A stretch of DNA of 6,818 nt from an uncultured Clostridia bacterium (GCA_946405565.1 CAMJHU010000107.1:1-6818); one strand, 5' to 3'; positions 1 to 6,011 are shown, counted from the first letter of the stretch. Translations and numbers: made by a program. The notes: a model not told the origin generated them from the sequence alone.

Positions 1-1836
1 GATTTGTATATTCCCAACGAGTACTGCTGTGACGCGCTGCCGGGCGATAAGGTGATTGTCTCGCGCTATCTCGAGGAAAAAGGCCCCTGCGGACGGGTGC
101 GGATGGTGTATCGTCGGGGGTCACGCCTAGTCGTGGGAACCGTCCGCCGTTACCGCGGCAAGCTGGAGCTTCACGCGGACGCGAGTTACCGGGTTCCGTT
201 GGAAATCGTCAAAAACGCGGCGGGCGCCGAAGAGGGCGACAAAGTACAGGCGAAGGTTTCCCTGACCAAAAAGGGAAATGATATGGTCTGTTCCGTGCTG
301 AAAATTTACGGGGAATCCGAATGTGCCCGCGTCTGTGCCGACGCGATCATAGACGCGCTGGGCATTCCTCACGAATTCAGCGATGCCGTGAAGAGCAGCG
401 CCGAGGAGATCAATGCCCGTGGTGTGACGGAAGAAGATATGGCGGGTCGCGAGGATTTGCGCGGCATGAATATCTTTACGATTGACGGCGCGGACGCGAA
501 GGATCTGGATGACGCGATCTGTGTACGGCGCACGGAGCAGGGCTTTGAATTGTCGGTGCATATCGCAGACGTATCGCATTATGTCCGGGACGAAAGTCCG
601 CTGGATTTGTCCGCACTGGAACGGGGTACTTCAGTCTACTTTGCAGACCGTGTCATTCCCATGTATCCGGAGGCGATTTCCAACGGCATCTGCTCGCTTA
701 ATGCGCACACGGACAAGCTGGCGTTCAGCGCGTTTCTGCAATTTGACAGAGACGGCAATCTGATGGACTATCGCTTTGCCAAGACGGTGATTGATTCCAA
801 GGTGCGTGGCGTTTACAGCGAGGTCAACGCCATTCTCGACGGTACCGCTTCAGCGGAAATACTGGAAAAATATGCGCCTGTCCGTGAGGTTATTGATGAC
901 GCGCGGGAACTGTATCATATTCTTCAGACGAGTGCCGACCGGCGCGGCACCGTGCATTTCACGTCTACGGAATCGCTCTTCACACTGGACGAAAACGGCG
1001 TGTGTATCAGTCTGCGGGAACGGGATACCGGCGAGGCGCAGGAGATGATCGAGCAGTTCATGATTGCCGCCAATATCGCCGCCGCGATGCTGGCGCGCCG
1101 GGCACAGCTTCCGTTTGTCTACCGCGTGCATGAATCGCCCAATCCCGAAGCACTTGACCGTGTGGCACAGCTCTTCCGCGTGCTGGGCATTGACAGCACC
1201 TGCCTGAAACAGAATCCGTCGCCCGCCGATGTGGACAGTGTTCTGGCGCAGGTCAAGGGACAGCCCTATGAAGAGGTGGTATCCAACGCGCTGCTGCGGG
1301 CAATGGCGAAGGCGCGTTATGATTACAATCCGCTGGGACATTTCGGTCTGGCGCTGGCGGATTACTGTCATTTCACCTCGCCCATCCGTCGTTATCCGGA
1401 TACCTTTATTCATCGCGTGCTGTCGGCGTATCTCGGAGGTATGAGCCAGGCGGAGATCGTGCGGCGCTTTGACGGAAAGGCTTCGCAGGCGGCGGATTTG
1501 TCGTCGCAGTATGAGGTGCGTGCCGTCACGGCGGAGCGGCGCACGGAGGATTGCTATATGGCGGAATATATGTTGCGTTTTGTGGGCGAGGAATTTGAAG
1601 GCACCATTTCGAGCGTGCTGGAACGCGGCTTCTTCGTGCGGCTGGCAAACAGCGCCGAGGGCTTTGTGCCGTATGAGGATTTTCCGGGAGACGATTTTGA
1701 ATACGACGGCATCGCGACTTTTCGCAGTTCCTCAACCCGCCGCACGTTCCGTGTCGGCGACCGGGTGCGGGTACAGGTGGCGGCAGCGAAGATTGCTGTC
1801 GGCAAGGTGACGCTCCGGCTGACCGATGAAAAATAA
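1..1836 (+). CDS. rnr: Ribonuclease R (3'-5' exoribonuclease, RNB family), 5'-truncated by window edge
   Basis: This is a processive, hydrolytic 3'-to-5' exoribonuclease that degrades structured RNA and works in rRNA and mRNA quality control in the cytoplasm. Numbering is from the first codon in the window. Residues 1-110 look like the end of the N-terminal cold-shock/OB region. The RNB catalytic domain covers about 155-485. It carries the metal-binding motif IDGADAKDLDDA, with acidic residues D162, D168, D170 and D171 matching the catalytic aspartates of E. coli RNase R (D272, D278, D280, D281). The RNB signature HFTSPIRRYP starts at H457. An S1 RNA-binding domain spans about 530-608. The frame is open to base 1 and the protein begins inside a domain, so the true start is upstream; the TTG at 4 is not a credible start. 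The protein ends almost directly after S1, without the long Lys-rich tail of many RNase R proteins. RNase II is the alternative, but the S1 segment reads more like RNase R. Confidence 0.95.
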   Translation, partial: DLYIPNEYCCDALPGDKVIVSRYLEEKGPCGRVRMVYRRGSRLVVGTVRRYRGKLELHADASYRVPLEIVKNAAGAEEGDKVQAKVSLTKKGNDMVCSVLKIYGESECARVCADAIIDALGIPHEFSDAVKSSAEEINARGVTEEDMAGREDLRGMNIFTIDGADAKDLDDAICVRRTEQGFELSVHIADVSHYVRDESPLDLSALERGTSVYFADRVIPMYPEAISNGICSLNAHTDKLAFSAFLQFDRDGNLMDYRFAKTVIDSKVRGVYSEVNAILDGTASAEILEKYAPVREVIDDARELYHILQTSADRRGTVHFTSTESLFTLDENGVCISLRERDTGEAQEMIEQFMIAANIAAAMLARRAQLPFVYRVHESPNPEALDRVAQLFRVLGIDSTCLKQNPSPADVDSVLAQVKGQPYEEVVSNALLRAMAKARYDYNPLGHFGLALADYCHFTSPIRRYPDTFIHRVLSAYLGGMSQAEIVRRFDGKASQAADLSSQYEVRAVTAERRTEDCYMAEYMLRFVGEEFEGTISSVLERGFFVRLANSAEGFVPYEDFPGDDFEYDGIATFRSSSTRRTFRVGDRVRVQVAAAKIAVGKVTLRLTDEK

Positions 1837-1990
1837 CTGCAAAGATGTTTTATCAGACATCGCAAAATTCTCACAAATCCTTTTAAGTACATTAAAGGTT
1901 GGGACTTTATACTGGTGACAGAAAGAGCGAAGAACCCAAAACAAACAGAAACAAAATCCAAAAATCCAAATCGCTCAGGGAGGTCATCTT

Positions 1991-3283
1991 ATGAAGAATA
2001 CCATGAATGAAATGCTGTTAAAATATGTCGCGGGACTGATTTCCATCAATGTATGCGCGATGGCAATGGCGGGCTGTACTGCCAATCTCACCGAGAATAC
2101 CGACAGCGGTATGTCTCTGACCGCAGTGAGCACCGCTGTCGATACCACGGATACAATTGATACGGTCAATACGGATGATACGACCGAAACCGTTACCGCT
2201 TCGCTCAATACGTCGGTCAGCGGCGGACTTTACAGCGCAGACGAGCTCTTTACCGACCGCGACCTTACGCAGACTGCCGATCTTTCGGGCGCGACCTACT
2301 ACACCGTCAAGGACGGAAAGGATATCACTATCACCGAGGCAGGTGTGTATGTGCTTTCCGGCACGGCTTCCGATGTGACAGTAACGGTCAACGCCGGTTC
2401 GGATGACAAGGTGCAGCTCGTTCTCGACGGTGTGAGCATCACCAATGCCGATTCCCCCTGCATTTACGTCAGGCAGGCGGACAAGGTGTTTGTTACGACC
2501 ACGGACAGCGGCAATTCTCTCTCCGTGACCGGAACCTTTACGGCGGACGGCGACACCAATACCGACGGTGTGATCTTTTCCAAGGACGATCTGGTGCTCA
2601 ACGGTACCGGTACGCTGACTGTTTCCTCCACGGACAACGGTGTGGTCTGCAAGGACGATCTCAGGATTACCGGCGGCACCTACAACGTGACGGCTTCCTC
2701 CAAGGCGTTTGAGGCAAACGATTCGATCCGTATCGCGGGCGGCAGTTTCACCGTGACGGCGGGAACCGACGGCTTCCACGCCGAGAACGACGATGACAAT
2801 ACCCTCGGCTATATCTATATCGTCGGCGGACAGTTTACCGTCAAGGCGGGGGACGACGGCGTTCACGCCACCACCGTGGCACAGATTGACGGCGGCAGTC
2901 TCGCGATTTCCGCCGCGGAGGGTATCGAAGCCACCTATATCCAGATCAACGGCGGCACGGTGAACATTGAGAGCTGGGACGACGGCATCAATGCCGCGCG
3001 CAAATCCTCGGTCTATACGCCTACCGTGGAGATCACCGGCGGCGACATTACCATTACCATGGGCGCCGGTGATACCGATGGTGTGGATTCCAACGGCAAT
3101 ATCATCATTACCGGCGGCACCGTCAACGTGACGGGACAGTCCAGCTTTGATTACGACGGCACTGCTACCTTCACCGGCGGCACCGTGATTGTCAACGGTC
3201 AGCAGGTCGATACGTTGCCCAATCAGATGATGGGCGGCGGCATGGGAGGTCGCGGTATGGGAGGTCGCGGCGGCAGAAGATAA
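1991..3283 (+). CDS. Cthe_2159-family carbohydrate-binding beta-helix protein, probable lipoprotein (430 aa)
   Basis: This is a predicted secreted surface protein of the Cthe_2159 family (formerly DUF4353). The Clostridium thermocellum founder is a calcium-containing right-handed beta-helix that binds cellulose and polygalacturonate. Residues 1-28 form a signal peptide (K2, K11, then a hydrophobic stretch about 12-27) ending in MAGC, so C29 may be lipidated. Met at -3 is unusual for a lipobox, and signal peptidase I cleavage near AMA (23-25) is an alternative. A Thr/Ser/Asp-rich linker (about 40-75) follows. The helix domain covers about 80-403. It contains eight [IVF]xGG strand starts from I226 to F394 and many Asp/Asn-rich turns (DGV, DDG, NDDDN) suited to binding calcium. 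The tail after residue 412 is only Gly, Met and Arg. The ATG at 1991 is chosen because GGGAGGTC (1978-1985) lies 5-7 bases upstream. Substrate and role here are inferred from the family only. Neighbours are housekeeping genes and give no clue. Confidence 0.88.
   Translation: MKNTMNEMLLKYVAGLISINVCAMAMAGCTANLTENTDSGMSLTAVSTAVDTTDTIDTVNTDDTTETVTASLNTSVSGGLYSADELFTDRDLTQTADLSGATYYTVKDGKDITITEAGVYVLSGTASDVTVTVNAGSDDKVQLVLDGVSITNADSPCIYVRQADKVFVTTTDSGNSLSVTGTFTADGDTNTDGVIFSKDDLVLNGTGTLTVSSTDNGVVCKDDLRITGGTYNVTASSKAFEANDSIRIAGGSFTVTAGTDGFHAENDDDNTLGYIYIVGGQFTVKAGDDGVHATTVAQIDGGSLAISAAEGIEATYIQINGGTVNIESWDDGINAARKSSVYTPTVEITGGDITITMGAGDTDGVDSNGNIIITGGTVNVTGQSSFDYDGTATFTGGTVIVNGQQVDTLPNQMMGGGMGGRGMGGRGGRR
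3242..3271 (+). repeat. Two tandem 15-bp units encoding MGGRG
   Basis: ATGGGAGGTCGCGGT at 3242-3256 is followed directly by the same 15 bases at 3257-3271 with only the last base changed (T to C). The repeat is in frame and encodes two MGGRG units of the Gly/Met/Arg tail of the beta-helix protein. In-frame units such as these can change number by slippage, so tail length may vary between strains; that is inference. Confidence 0.8.
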
Positions 3284-3297
3284 TATTTTCAGATGCA

Positions 3298-3432
3298 CCG
3301 GACATCTGCCGTGAAACGGAAGGAAACGTTGACACAATTACCGTATGCGCGGGTATATCTGAAACGGAATCCCTATGGGGAGGTCATTACAGGTGTGCCC
3401 GCGTTTTGGTGCGTAATCTGCCGATGTTCCGG
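3298..3432 (+). other. Candidate structured RNA element (long imperfect nested hairpin) before pgi
   Basis: The segment folds on itself at three levels. An outer stem pairs CCGGACATC (3298-3306) with GATGTTCCGG (3423-3432), with one bulged T. A small hairpin CCGT-GAA-ACGG lies at 3309-3319. A long inner arm pairs 3337-3346 with 3409-3417 (one bulged C), then CGCGGGTATATCTG (3348-3361) with CAGGTGTGCCCGCG (3390-3403) as 14 consecutive pairs including three G-U. Its 28-base loop contains the SD-like GGGGAGGT (3377-3384) and a small TCCC/GGGG hairpin. I do not recognise a known riboswitch class. It could be a leader element of pgi, a 3' element of the upstream gene, or a degenerate palindromic repeat. 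The + strand is assumed because the neighbouring genes lie on it. Pairing was found by eye without energy calculation. Confidence 0.35.
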
Positions 3433-3481
3433 CGAAATTTATAAACTTTTTATGAAGAAGCCAAAATCTTCCCCTTGTTAC

Positions 3482-3510
3482 TTGAAAAATCCGAAGAAAT
3501 ATTGTAGAAT
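3482..3510 (+). promoter_or_regulatory. Sigma-A promoter for pgi
   Basis: TTGAAA (3482-3487) and TAGAAT (3505-3510) are separated by 17 bases; each hexamer has one mismatch to the consensus. Transcription would start near 3517, leaving a short 5' leader of about 35 bases before the pgi ATG. It lies downstream of the structured segment, so transcripts from here would not contain that element. Confidence 0.75.
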
Positions 3511-3534
3511 AAATTAGCTGTTATTATGAAAAAC

Positions 3535-3571
3535 AGGAGGCAAAATGACGCATGGCTGTAACATTAAATAG
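3535..3571 (+). other. SD shared by pgi and an overlapping 8-codon mini-ORF
   Basis: AGGAGG (3535-3540) precedes two ATGs. The first, at 3545, is 4 bases after the SD and opens MTHGCNIK, stopping with TAG at 3569-3571 inside pgi. The second, at 3552, is the pgi start, 11 bases after the SD and in another frame. An in-frame TGA at 3546-3548 rules out any pgi start further upstream. One spacing is short and the other long, so ribosomes might choose either. Whether the mini-ORF is translated cannot be told from sequence. Confidence 0.3.
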
Positions 3572-4892
3572 CAAGTATGTCGCCGATTTCGTTTCGGCGG
3601 ATGAATTAAAGGCGATTGCGCCGCAGATTGCCGCAGCGCATAAGGCACTTCATGAAGGTACCGGTCTGGGCAGCGACTTTATCGGCTGGCGGGATCTTCC
3701 CACCAATTATGACAAGGAAGAGTTTGCCCGCATTAAAGCGGCAGCGGAGCGCATCAAGGCGAATTCCGATGTGTTTATCGTCATCGGCATCGGCGGCTCA
3801 TATCTGGGCGCCAGAGCGGCGATTGAGTTCCTGACCTCTCCCAACTACAATCTTATCTGCAAGGATACGCCCCAGATTTTCTTTACGGGCAATTCCATCA
3901 GTTCCGCCGCGCTCAATGAAATTGTGGCGCTGTGCGAGGGCAAGCGCGTTTCCATCAATATGATCTCCAAGTCCGGCACCACTACGGAACCCGCTATCGC
4001 GTTCCGTGTGCTGCGGGGACTTCTTGAGGAACGCTACGGTAAGGAAGGCGCCAAAGAGCGCATTTTCTGCACCACGGACAAGGCTAAAGGCACACTGAAA
4101 GCGCTGGCGGATCATGAAGGCTATGAGACCTTTGTCGTGCCGGACGATGTGGGCGGACGTTTCTCGGTGCTGACGGCGGTGGGTCTGCTGCCCATCGCGG
4201 TAGCCGGCGCGGATATCGACGCGCTGATGGCGGGCGCCAAGGAAGCGCAGGACGCTTTGTGCGATCCGGATGTCGAAAAGAATGACGCTTATAAATACGC
4301 GGCAATCCGCAATATTCTCTATCGCAAGGGATATTGCACCGAACTGCTGGTGAGCTATGAGCCTTACTTCCAGCTCATGAGCGAGTGGTGGAAGCAGCTT
4401 TACGGCGAGAGCGAGGGTAAGGACAACAAGGGTCTGCTGCCTGATTCCGTGATTTTCTCCACCGATCTGCATTCCCTCGGTCAGTATATTCAGGATGGCA
4501 GACGCAATCTCTTTGAGACGGTGATGCAGATTGAAAAGGCGAAGAGCGAAGTCACCATCGGCACCGATCCTACCAATGTGGACGGTCTGAATTTCCTCGC
4601 GGGCAAGACGATGGACTATATCAACAAGAAGGCATTCCAGGGCACCGTGCTGGCGCATAACGACGGCGGCGTGCCGAACATGATCCTTTCGCTGCCCGAA
4701 GCAAACGAGTTTGAACTCGGCTGGCTGATTTATTTCTTTGAGAAGGCGTGCGCCGTTTCCGGCTATACACTCGGGGTCAATCCCTTTAATCAGCCCGGTG
4801 TGGAAGCGTACAAGAAGAATATGTTCGCACTGCTCGGCAAGCCCGGCTATGAGGAACAGAAGGAAGCGCTTGAGGCGAGACTGAGCCGATAG
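3552..4892 (+). CDS. pgi: Glucose-6-phosphate isomerase
   Basis: The enzyme interconverts glucose 6-phosphate and fructose 6-phosphate in glycolysis and gluconeogenesis, in the cytoplasm. At 446 aa it has the short Bacillus/clostridial form rather than the roughly 550-aa proteobacterial form. Visible family marks are the sugar-phosphate-binding SIS segment GIGGSYLGARA (about 78-88), SKSGTTTEP (about 140-148), the signature VGGRFSVLTAVGLLP (about 198-212), GESEGKD with E288 aligned to the catalytic Glu (E290 in the Geobacillus enzyme), AHNDGGVPN with a conserved His, and the second signature FNQPGVEAYK with the catalytic Lys at 421. The protein looks complete and intact. The ATG at 3552 is the only sensible start, because a TGA lies in frame six bases upstream. 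It has its own sigma-A promoter (3482-3510). No convincing terminator follows, so it may be transcribed together with the P-loop gene 75 bases downstream. Confidence 0.97.
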   Translation: MAVTLNSKYVADFVSADELKAIAPQIAAAHKALHEGTGLGSDFIGWRDLPTNYDKEEFARIKAAAERIKANSDVFIVIGIGGSYLGARAAIEFLTSPNYNLICKDTPQIFFTGNSISSAALNEIVALCEGKRVSINMISKSGTTTEPAIAFRVLRGLLEERYGKEGAKERIFCTTDKAKGTLKALADHEGYETFVVPDDVGGRFSVLTAVGLLPIAVAGADIDALMAGAKEAQDALCDPDVEKNDAYKYAAIRNILYRKGYCTELLVSYEPYFQLMSEWWKQLYGESEGKDNKGLLPDSVIFSTDLHSLGQYIQDGRRNLFETVMQIEKAKSEVTIGTDPTNVDGLNFLAGKTMDYINKKAFQGTVLAHNDGGVPNMILSLPEANEFELGWLIYFFEKACAVSGYTLGVNPFNQPGVEAYKKNMFALLGKPGYEEQKEALEARLSR

Positions 4893-4899
4893 AACGTGG

Positions 4900-4951
4900 G
4901 GGAAGAAGTTCCCTTATATTACGATATTATCACTTCTTATGATTTTTCTTT
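4900..4951 (+). promoter_or_regulatory. Possible alternative hairpins in the leader of the P-loop gene
   Basis: GGGAA-GAAG-TTCCC (4900-4913) forms a compact hairpin. The overlapping AAGAAGT (4903-4909) can instead pair with ACTTCTT (4932-4938), with a small ATAT-TACG-ATAT hairpin inside. The two cannot form together. The second is followed after four bases by a T-run (4943-4947). The arrangement resembles a weak attenuator or a leaky terminator of pgi, but the stems are short and AT-rich. No convincing promoter is visible between 4893 and 4967. Confidence 0.25.
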
Positions 4952-4957
4952 AGGAGG
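4952..4957 (+). promoter_or_regulatory. Ribosome binding site deciding the ATG at 4968
   Basis: AGGAGG lies 10 bases before the ATG at 4968. The frame is open further upstream to a GTG at 4896, but that GTG has no SD and the 24 extra codons resemble no family sequence, whereas MITLLTGKKGSGKT is a typical P-loop protein N-terminus. Confidence 0.8.
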
Positions 4958-4967
4958 CACTTATCTT

Positions 4968-5384
4968 ATGATTACACTTCTGACTGGTAAAAAGGGTTCC
5001 GGCAAGACCAAGAAGCTCATCGATCTGGTACACGGCGCGGTCGGTACCTCTCTGGGCAACGTGGTCTGCGTGGAGAAAGGCGACACCCTGACCTATGATG
5101 TCGATCACAAGGCACGTCTGGTGAATATTGAAAGCTACGGCATCGTGGGCTTTGAGGGACTTTACGGCTTTATTGCGGGTCTGTGCGCGGGCAATTATGA
5201 CATCACCGATATCTTTGTGGATTCCACGCTCAAGATCGGCGGCAGAGATCTCAACGATCTGCTGGTGTTCCTTGTTAAGACCAAGACCATGACCGACGGC
5301 GCGAATGTCAACATCACTTTCTCGGTGTCGGCGGATTCGTCTGAATTCCCGGAGGCTATTTTCAAGATTGCGGAAGTGAAATAA
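4968..5384 (+). CDS. Small conserved P-loop NTPase-like protein, function unknown (138 aa)
   Basis: A cytoplasmic protein with a near N-terminal Walker A motif GKKGSGKT (residues 7-14), directly after a first beta strand (ITLLT). A possible second strand, NVVCVEKGD, lies at 31-39. A Walker B-like hydrophobic strand ends in D85 (DIFVD, 81-85), and a later strand, VNITFSVSAD (114-123), is where sensor residues often sit. The pattern is that of a minimal nucleotide-binding fold with no extra domain, signal peptide or membrane segment. I recall similar proteins of about 140 aa in many clostridial genomes, often labelled as PilT-like twitching motility proteins. That label rests only on the P-loop: this protein is far shorter than PilT and no pilus genes are nearby. 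It sits 75 bases after pgi and ahead of the DUF177–rpmF promoter, probably co-transcribed with pgi. No function can be assigned. Confidence 0.85.
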   Translation: MITLLTGKKGSGKTKKLIDLVHGAVGTSLGNVVCVEKGDTLTYDVDHKARLVNIESYGIVGFEGLYGFIAGLCAGNYDITDIFVDSTLKIGGRDLNDLLVFLVKTKTMTDGANVNITFSVSADSSEFPEAIFKIAEVK

Positions 5385-5434
5385 CTTCAGCGAATCATCC
5401 GGAACGGATTTCTCCGATAAATTTGAAAAATGTA

Positions 5435-5463
5435 TTGACAAAAACCGCTCGATTCTTTATAAT
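5435..5463 (+). promoter_or_regulatory. Perfect consensus sigma-A promoter of the DUF177–rpmF unit
   Basis: TTGACA (5435-5440) and TATAAT (5458-5463) are both exact consensus hexamers with the ideal 17-base spacer. Transcription should start near 5470, giving a leader of about 20-25 bases. Such a strong promoter suits a unit encoding a ribosomal protein. Confidence 0.93.
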
Positions 5464-5474
5464 ATATTATCGAG
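5448..5474. repeat. Inverted repeat around the -10 box (possible operator)
   Basis: CTCGAT (5448-5453) and ATCGAG (5469-5474) are perfect 6-bp inverted arms separated by 15 bases, so arm centres are 21 bp apart, about two helical turns. The dyad encloses the TATAAT and reaches the predicted start site, the classic position for a repressor. No matching regulator gene is in the window, and the short arms could be coincidental. Confidence 0.35.
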
Positions 5475-5480
5475 TGTTAG

Positions 5481-5486
5481 AGAGGG
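5481..5486 (+). promoter_or_regulatory. Ribosome binding site deciding the ATG at 5493
   Basis: AGAGGG lies 6 bases before ATG 5493. The adjacent in-frame GTG at 5490 is only 3 bases away, too close, so the ATG is preferred. Later ATGs at 5502, 5511 and 5520 have no SD. Confidence 0.65.
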
Positions 5487-5492
5487 TGTGTG

Positions 5493-6011
5493 ATGCCGCG
5501 TATGTCACATATGCAGCATATGCCGCTTGAACTGAGCGATTTGTTTGTCACTCCCGGCAGCCGCGTCGCGGTGGCGGAATGCTTTGTGTTCGACGACCTT
5601 TCCGCAGAGGGCGAGAACCTGACGGTGTCCCCTGTTACGGTCAGGGGAGAGGTCACCAATACGGGCGGTCTGGTGGAGCTGACGTATACGGCGGATTTCA
5701 CCTACTCCAAACCGTGTGACCGGTGTCTGCGGGAAACCGAAAAATCCATGTCTCATCAGTTTATTCATACGCTCGCGCGGTCTGCCGAGCATGAGGATTC
5801 GGATGATATCATTGTGGTCACAGGAGGCGCTCTGGATCTTTTCAGTCTGGTCAGAGACGATATTCTTCTGGAACTGCCTGTGCGGCATCTTTGTTCCGAG
5901 CATTGCGCGGGGCTTTGTCCGAAATGCGGGCAGAATCTCAATGAGGGACAGTGCGGCTGTCGACCCGATGCGGTCGATCCCCGAATGGCTGTGCTGGATA
6001 CGCTGCTTTGA
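5493..6011 (+). CDS. yceD: DUF177 (YceD/YlbN-like) protein, 23S rRNA accumulation factor family (172 aa)
   Basis: DUF177 proteins are encoded just upstream of rpmF in very many bacteria. E. coli YceD and its plant chloroplast relatives are needed for normal 23S rRNA accumulation; the molecular mechanism is not settled. The call rests on the family's cysteine layout plus context. A central CDRC (C75, C78) follows a beta-rich region (about 40-74) with V-RGEV-type strands. The C-terminal cluster CSEHCAGLCPKCG then has C134, C138, C142 and C145, followed by C154 and C156 (CGC). These cysteines could bind zinc, although many family members lack them. The end DPRMAVLDTLL matches the family's usual C-terminus (DPR…L). 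The start MPRMSHMQHMP is unusually rich in Met and His. The protein is encoded 65 bases upstream of rpmF and both are read from the consensus promoter at 5435-5463. Confidence 0.9.
   Translation: MPRMSHMQHMPLELSDLFVTPGSRVAVAECFVFDDLSAEGENLTVSPVTVRGEVTNTGGLVELTYTADFTYSKPCDRCLRETEKSMSHQFIHTLARSAEHEDSDDIIVVTGGALDLFSLVRDDILLELPVRHLCSEHCAGLCPKCGQNLNEGQCGCRPDAVDPRMAVLDTLL
5508..5522. repeat. 15-bp palindrome in the first codons of the DUF177 gene
   Basis: CATATGCAGCATATG is two 7-base arms that are exact reverse complements around a single central A. It encodes HMQHM (residues 6-10) and lies about 40 bases after the predicted transcription start. It may be a protein-binding site or only a result of the repeated His-Met codons. 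Confidence 0.5.

Noticed and set aside
4..6. TTG as the start codon of RNase R
   Set aside because: The reading frame is open to the window edge, the sequence begins within the OB-fold region and no SD is visible. The gene is truncated by the window.
1845..1862. Terminator after RNase R from the GATGT/ACATC inverted repeat
   Set aside because: It is only a 5-bp stem and no T-run follows.
1882..1913. Promoter for the beta-helix gene with TATACT (1908-1913)
   Set aside because: The -10-like word is acceptable, but no -35 hexamer lies 16-18 bases upstream.
2018..3337. Long minus-strand ORF (439 aa) opposite the beta-helix gene
   Set aside because: It mirrors codon bias of the + strand gene, resembles no family, has no credible SD or promoter, and the + strand frame has clear domain sequence.
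3329..3359. Second promoter with perfect TTGACA (3329-3334) and TATATC (3354-3359)
   Set aside because: The spacer is 19 bases, the -10 is weak and both boxes fall within the hairpin element. It is possible but not supported enough to list as a feature.
3293..3517. 74-codon + strand ORF in the gap before pgi
   Set aside because: There is no SD before its ATG, composition is not protein-like and it runs through the self-complementary segment and the pgi promoter.
3798..4658. Minus-strand ORF (286 aa) opposite pgi
   Set aside because: It is a shadow of the strongly conserved pgi frame and has no recognisable domain.
4896..4967. GTG at 4896 as the start of the P-loop protein
   Set aside because: There is no SD for it, and AGGAGG precedes the ATG at 4968 that gives a normal P-loop N-terminus.
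5397..5416. Terminator after the P-loop gene (ATCCG-GAA-CGGAT or CGGA-TTTC-TCCG)
   Set aside because: The two short stems exclude each other and neither is followed by a T-run.
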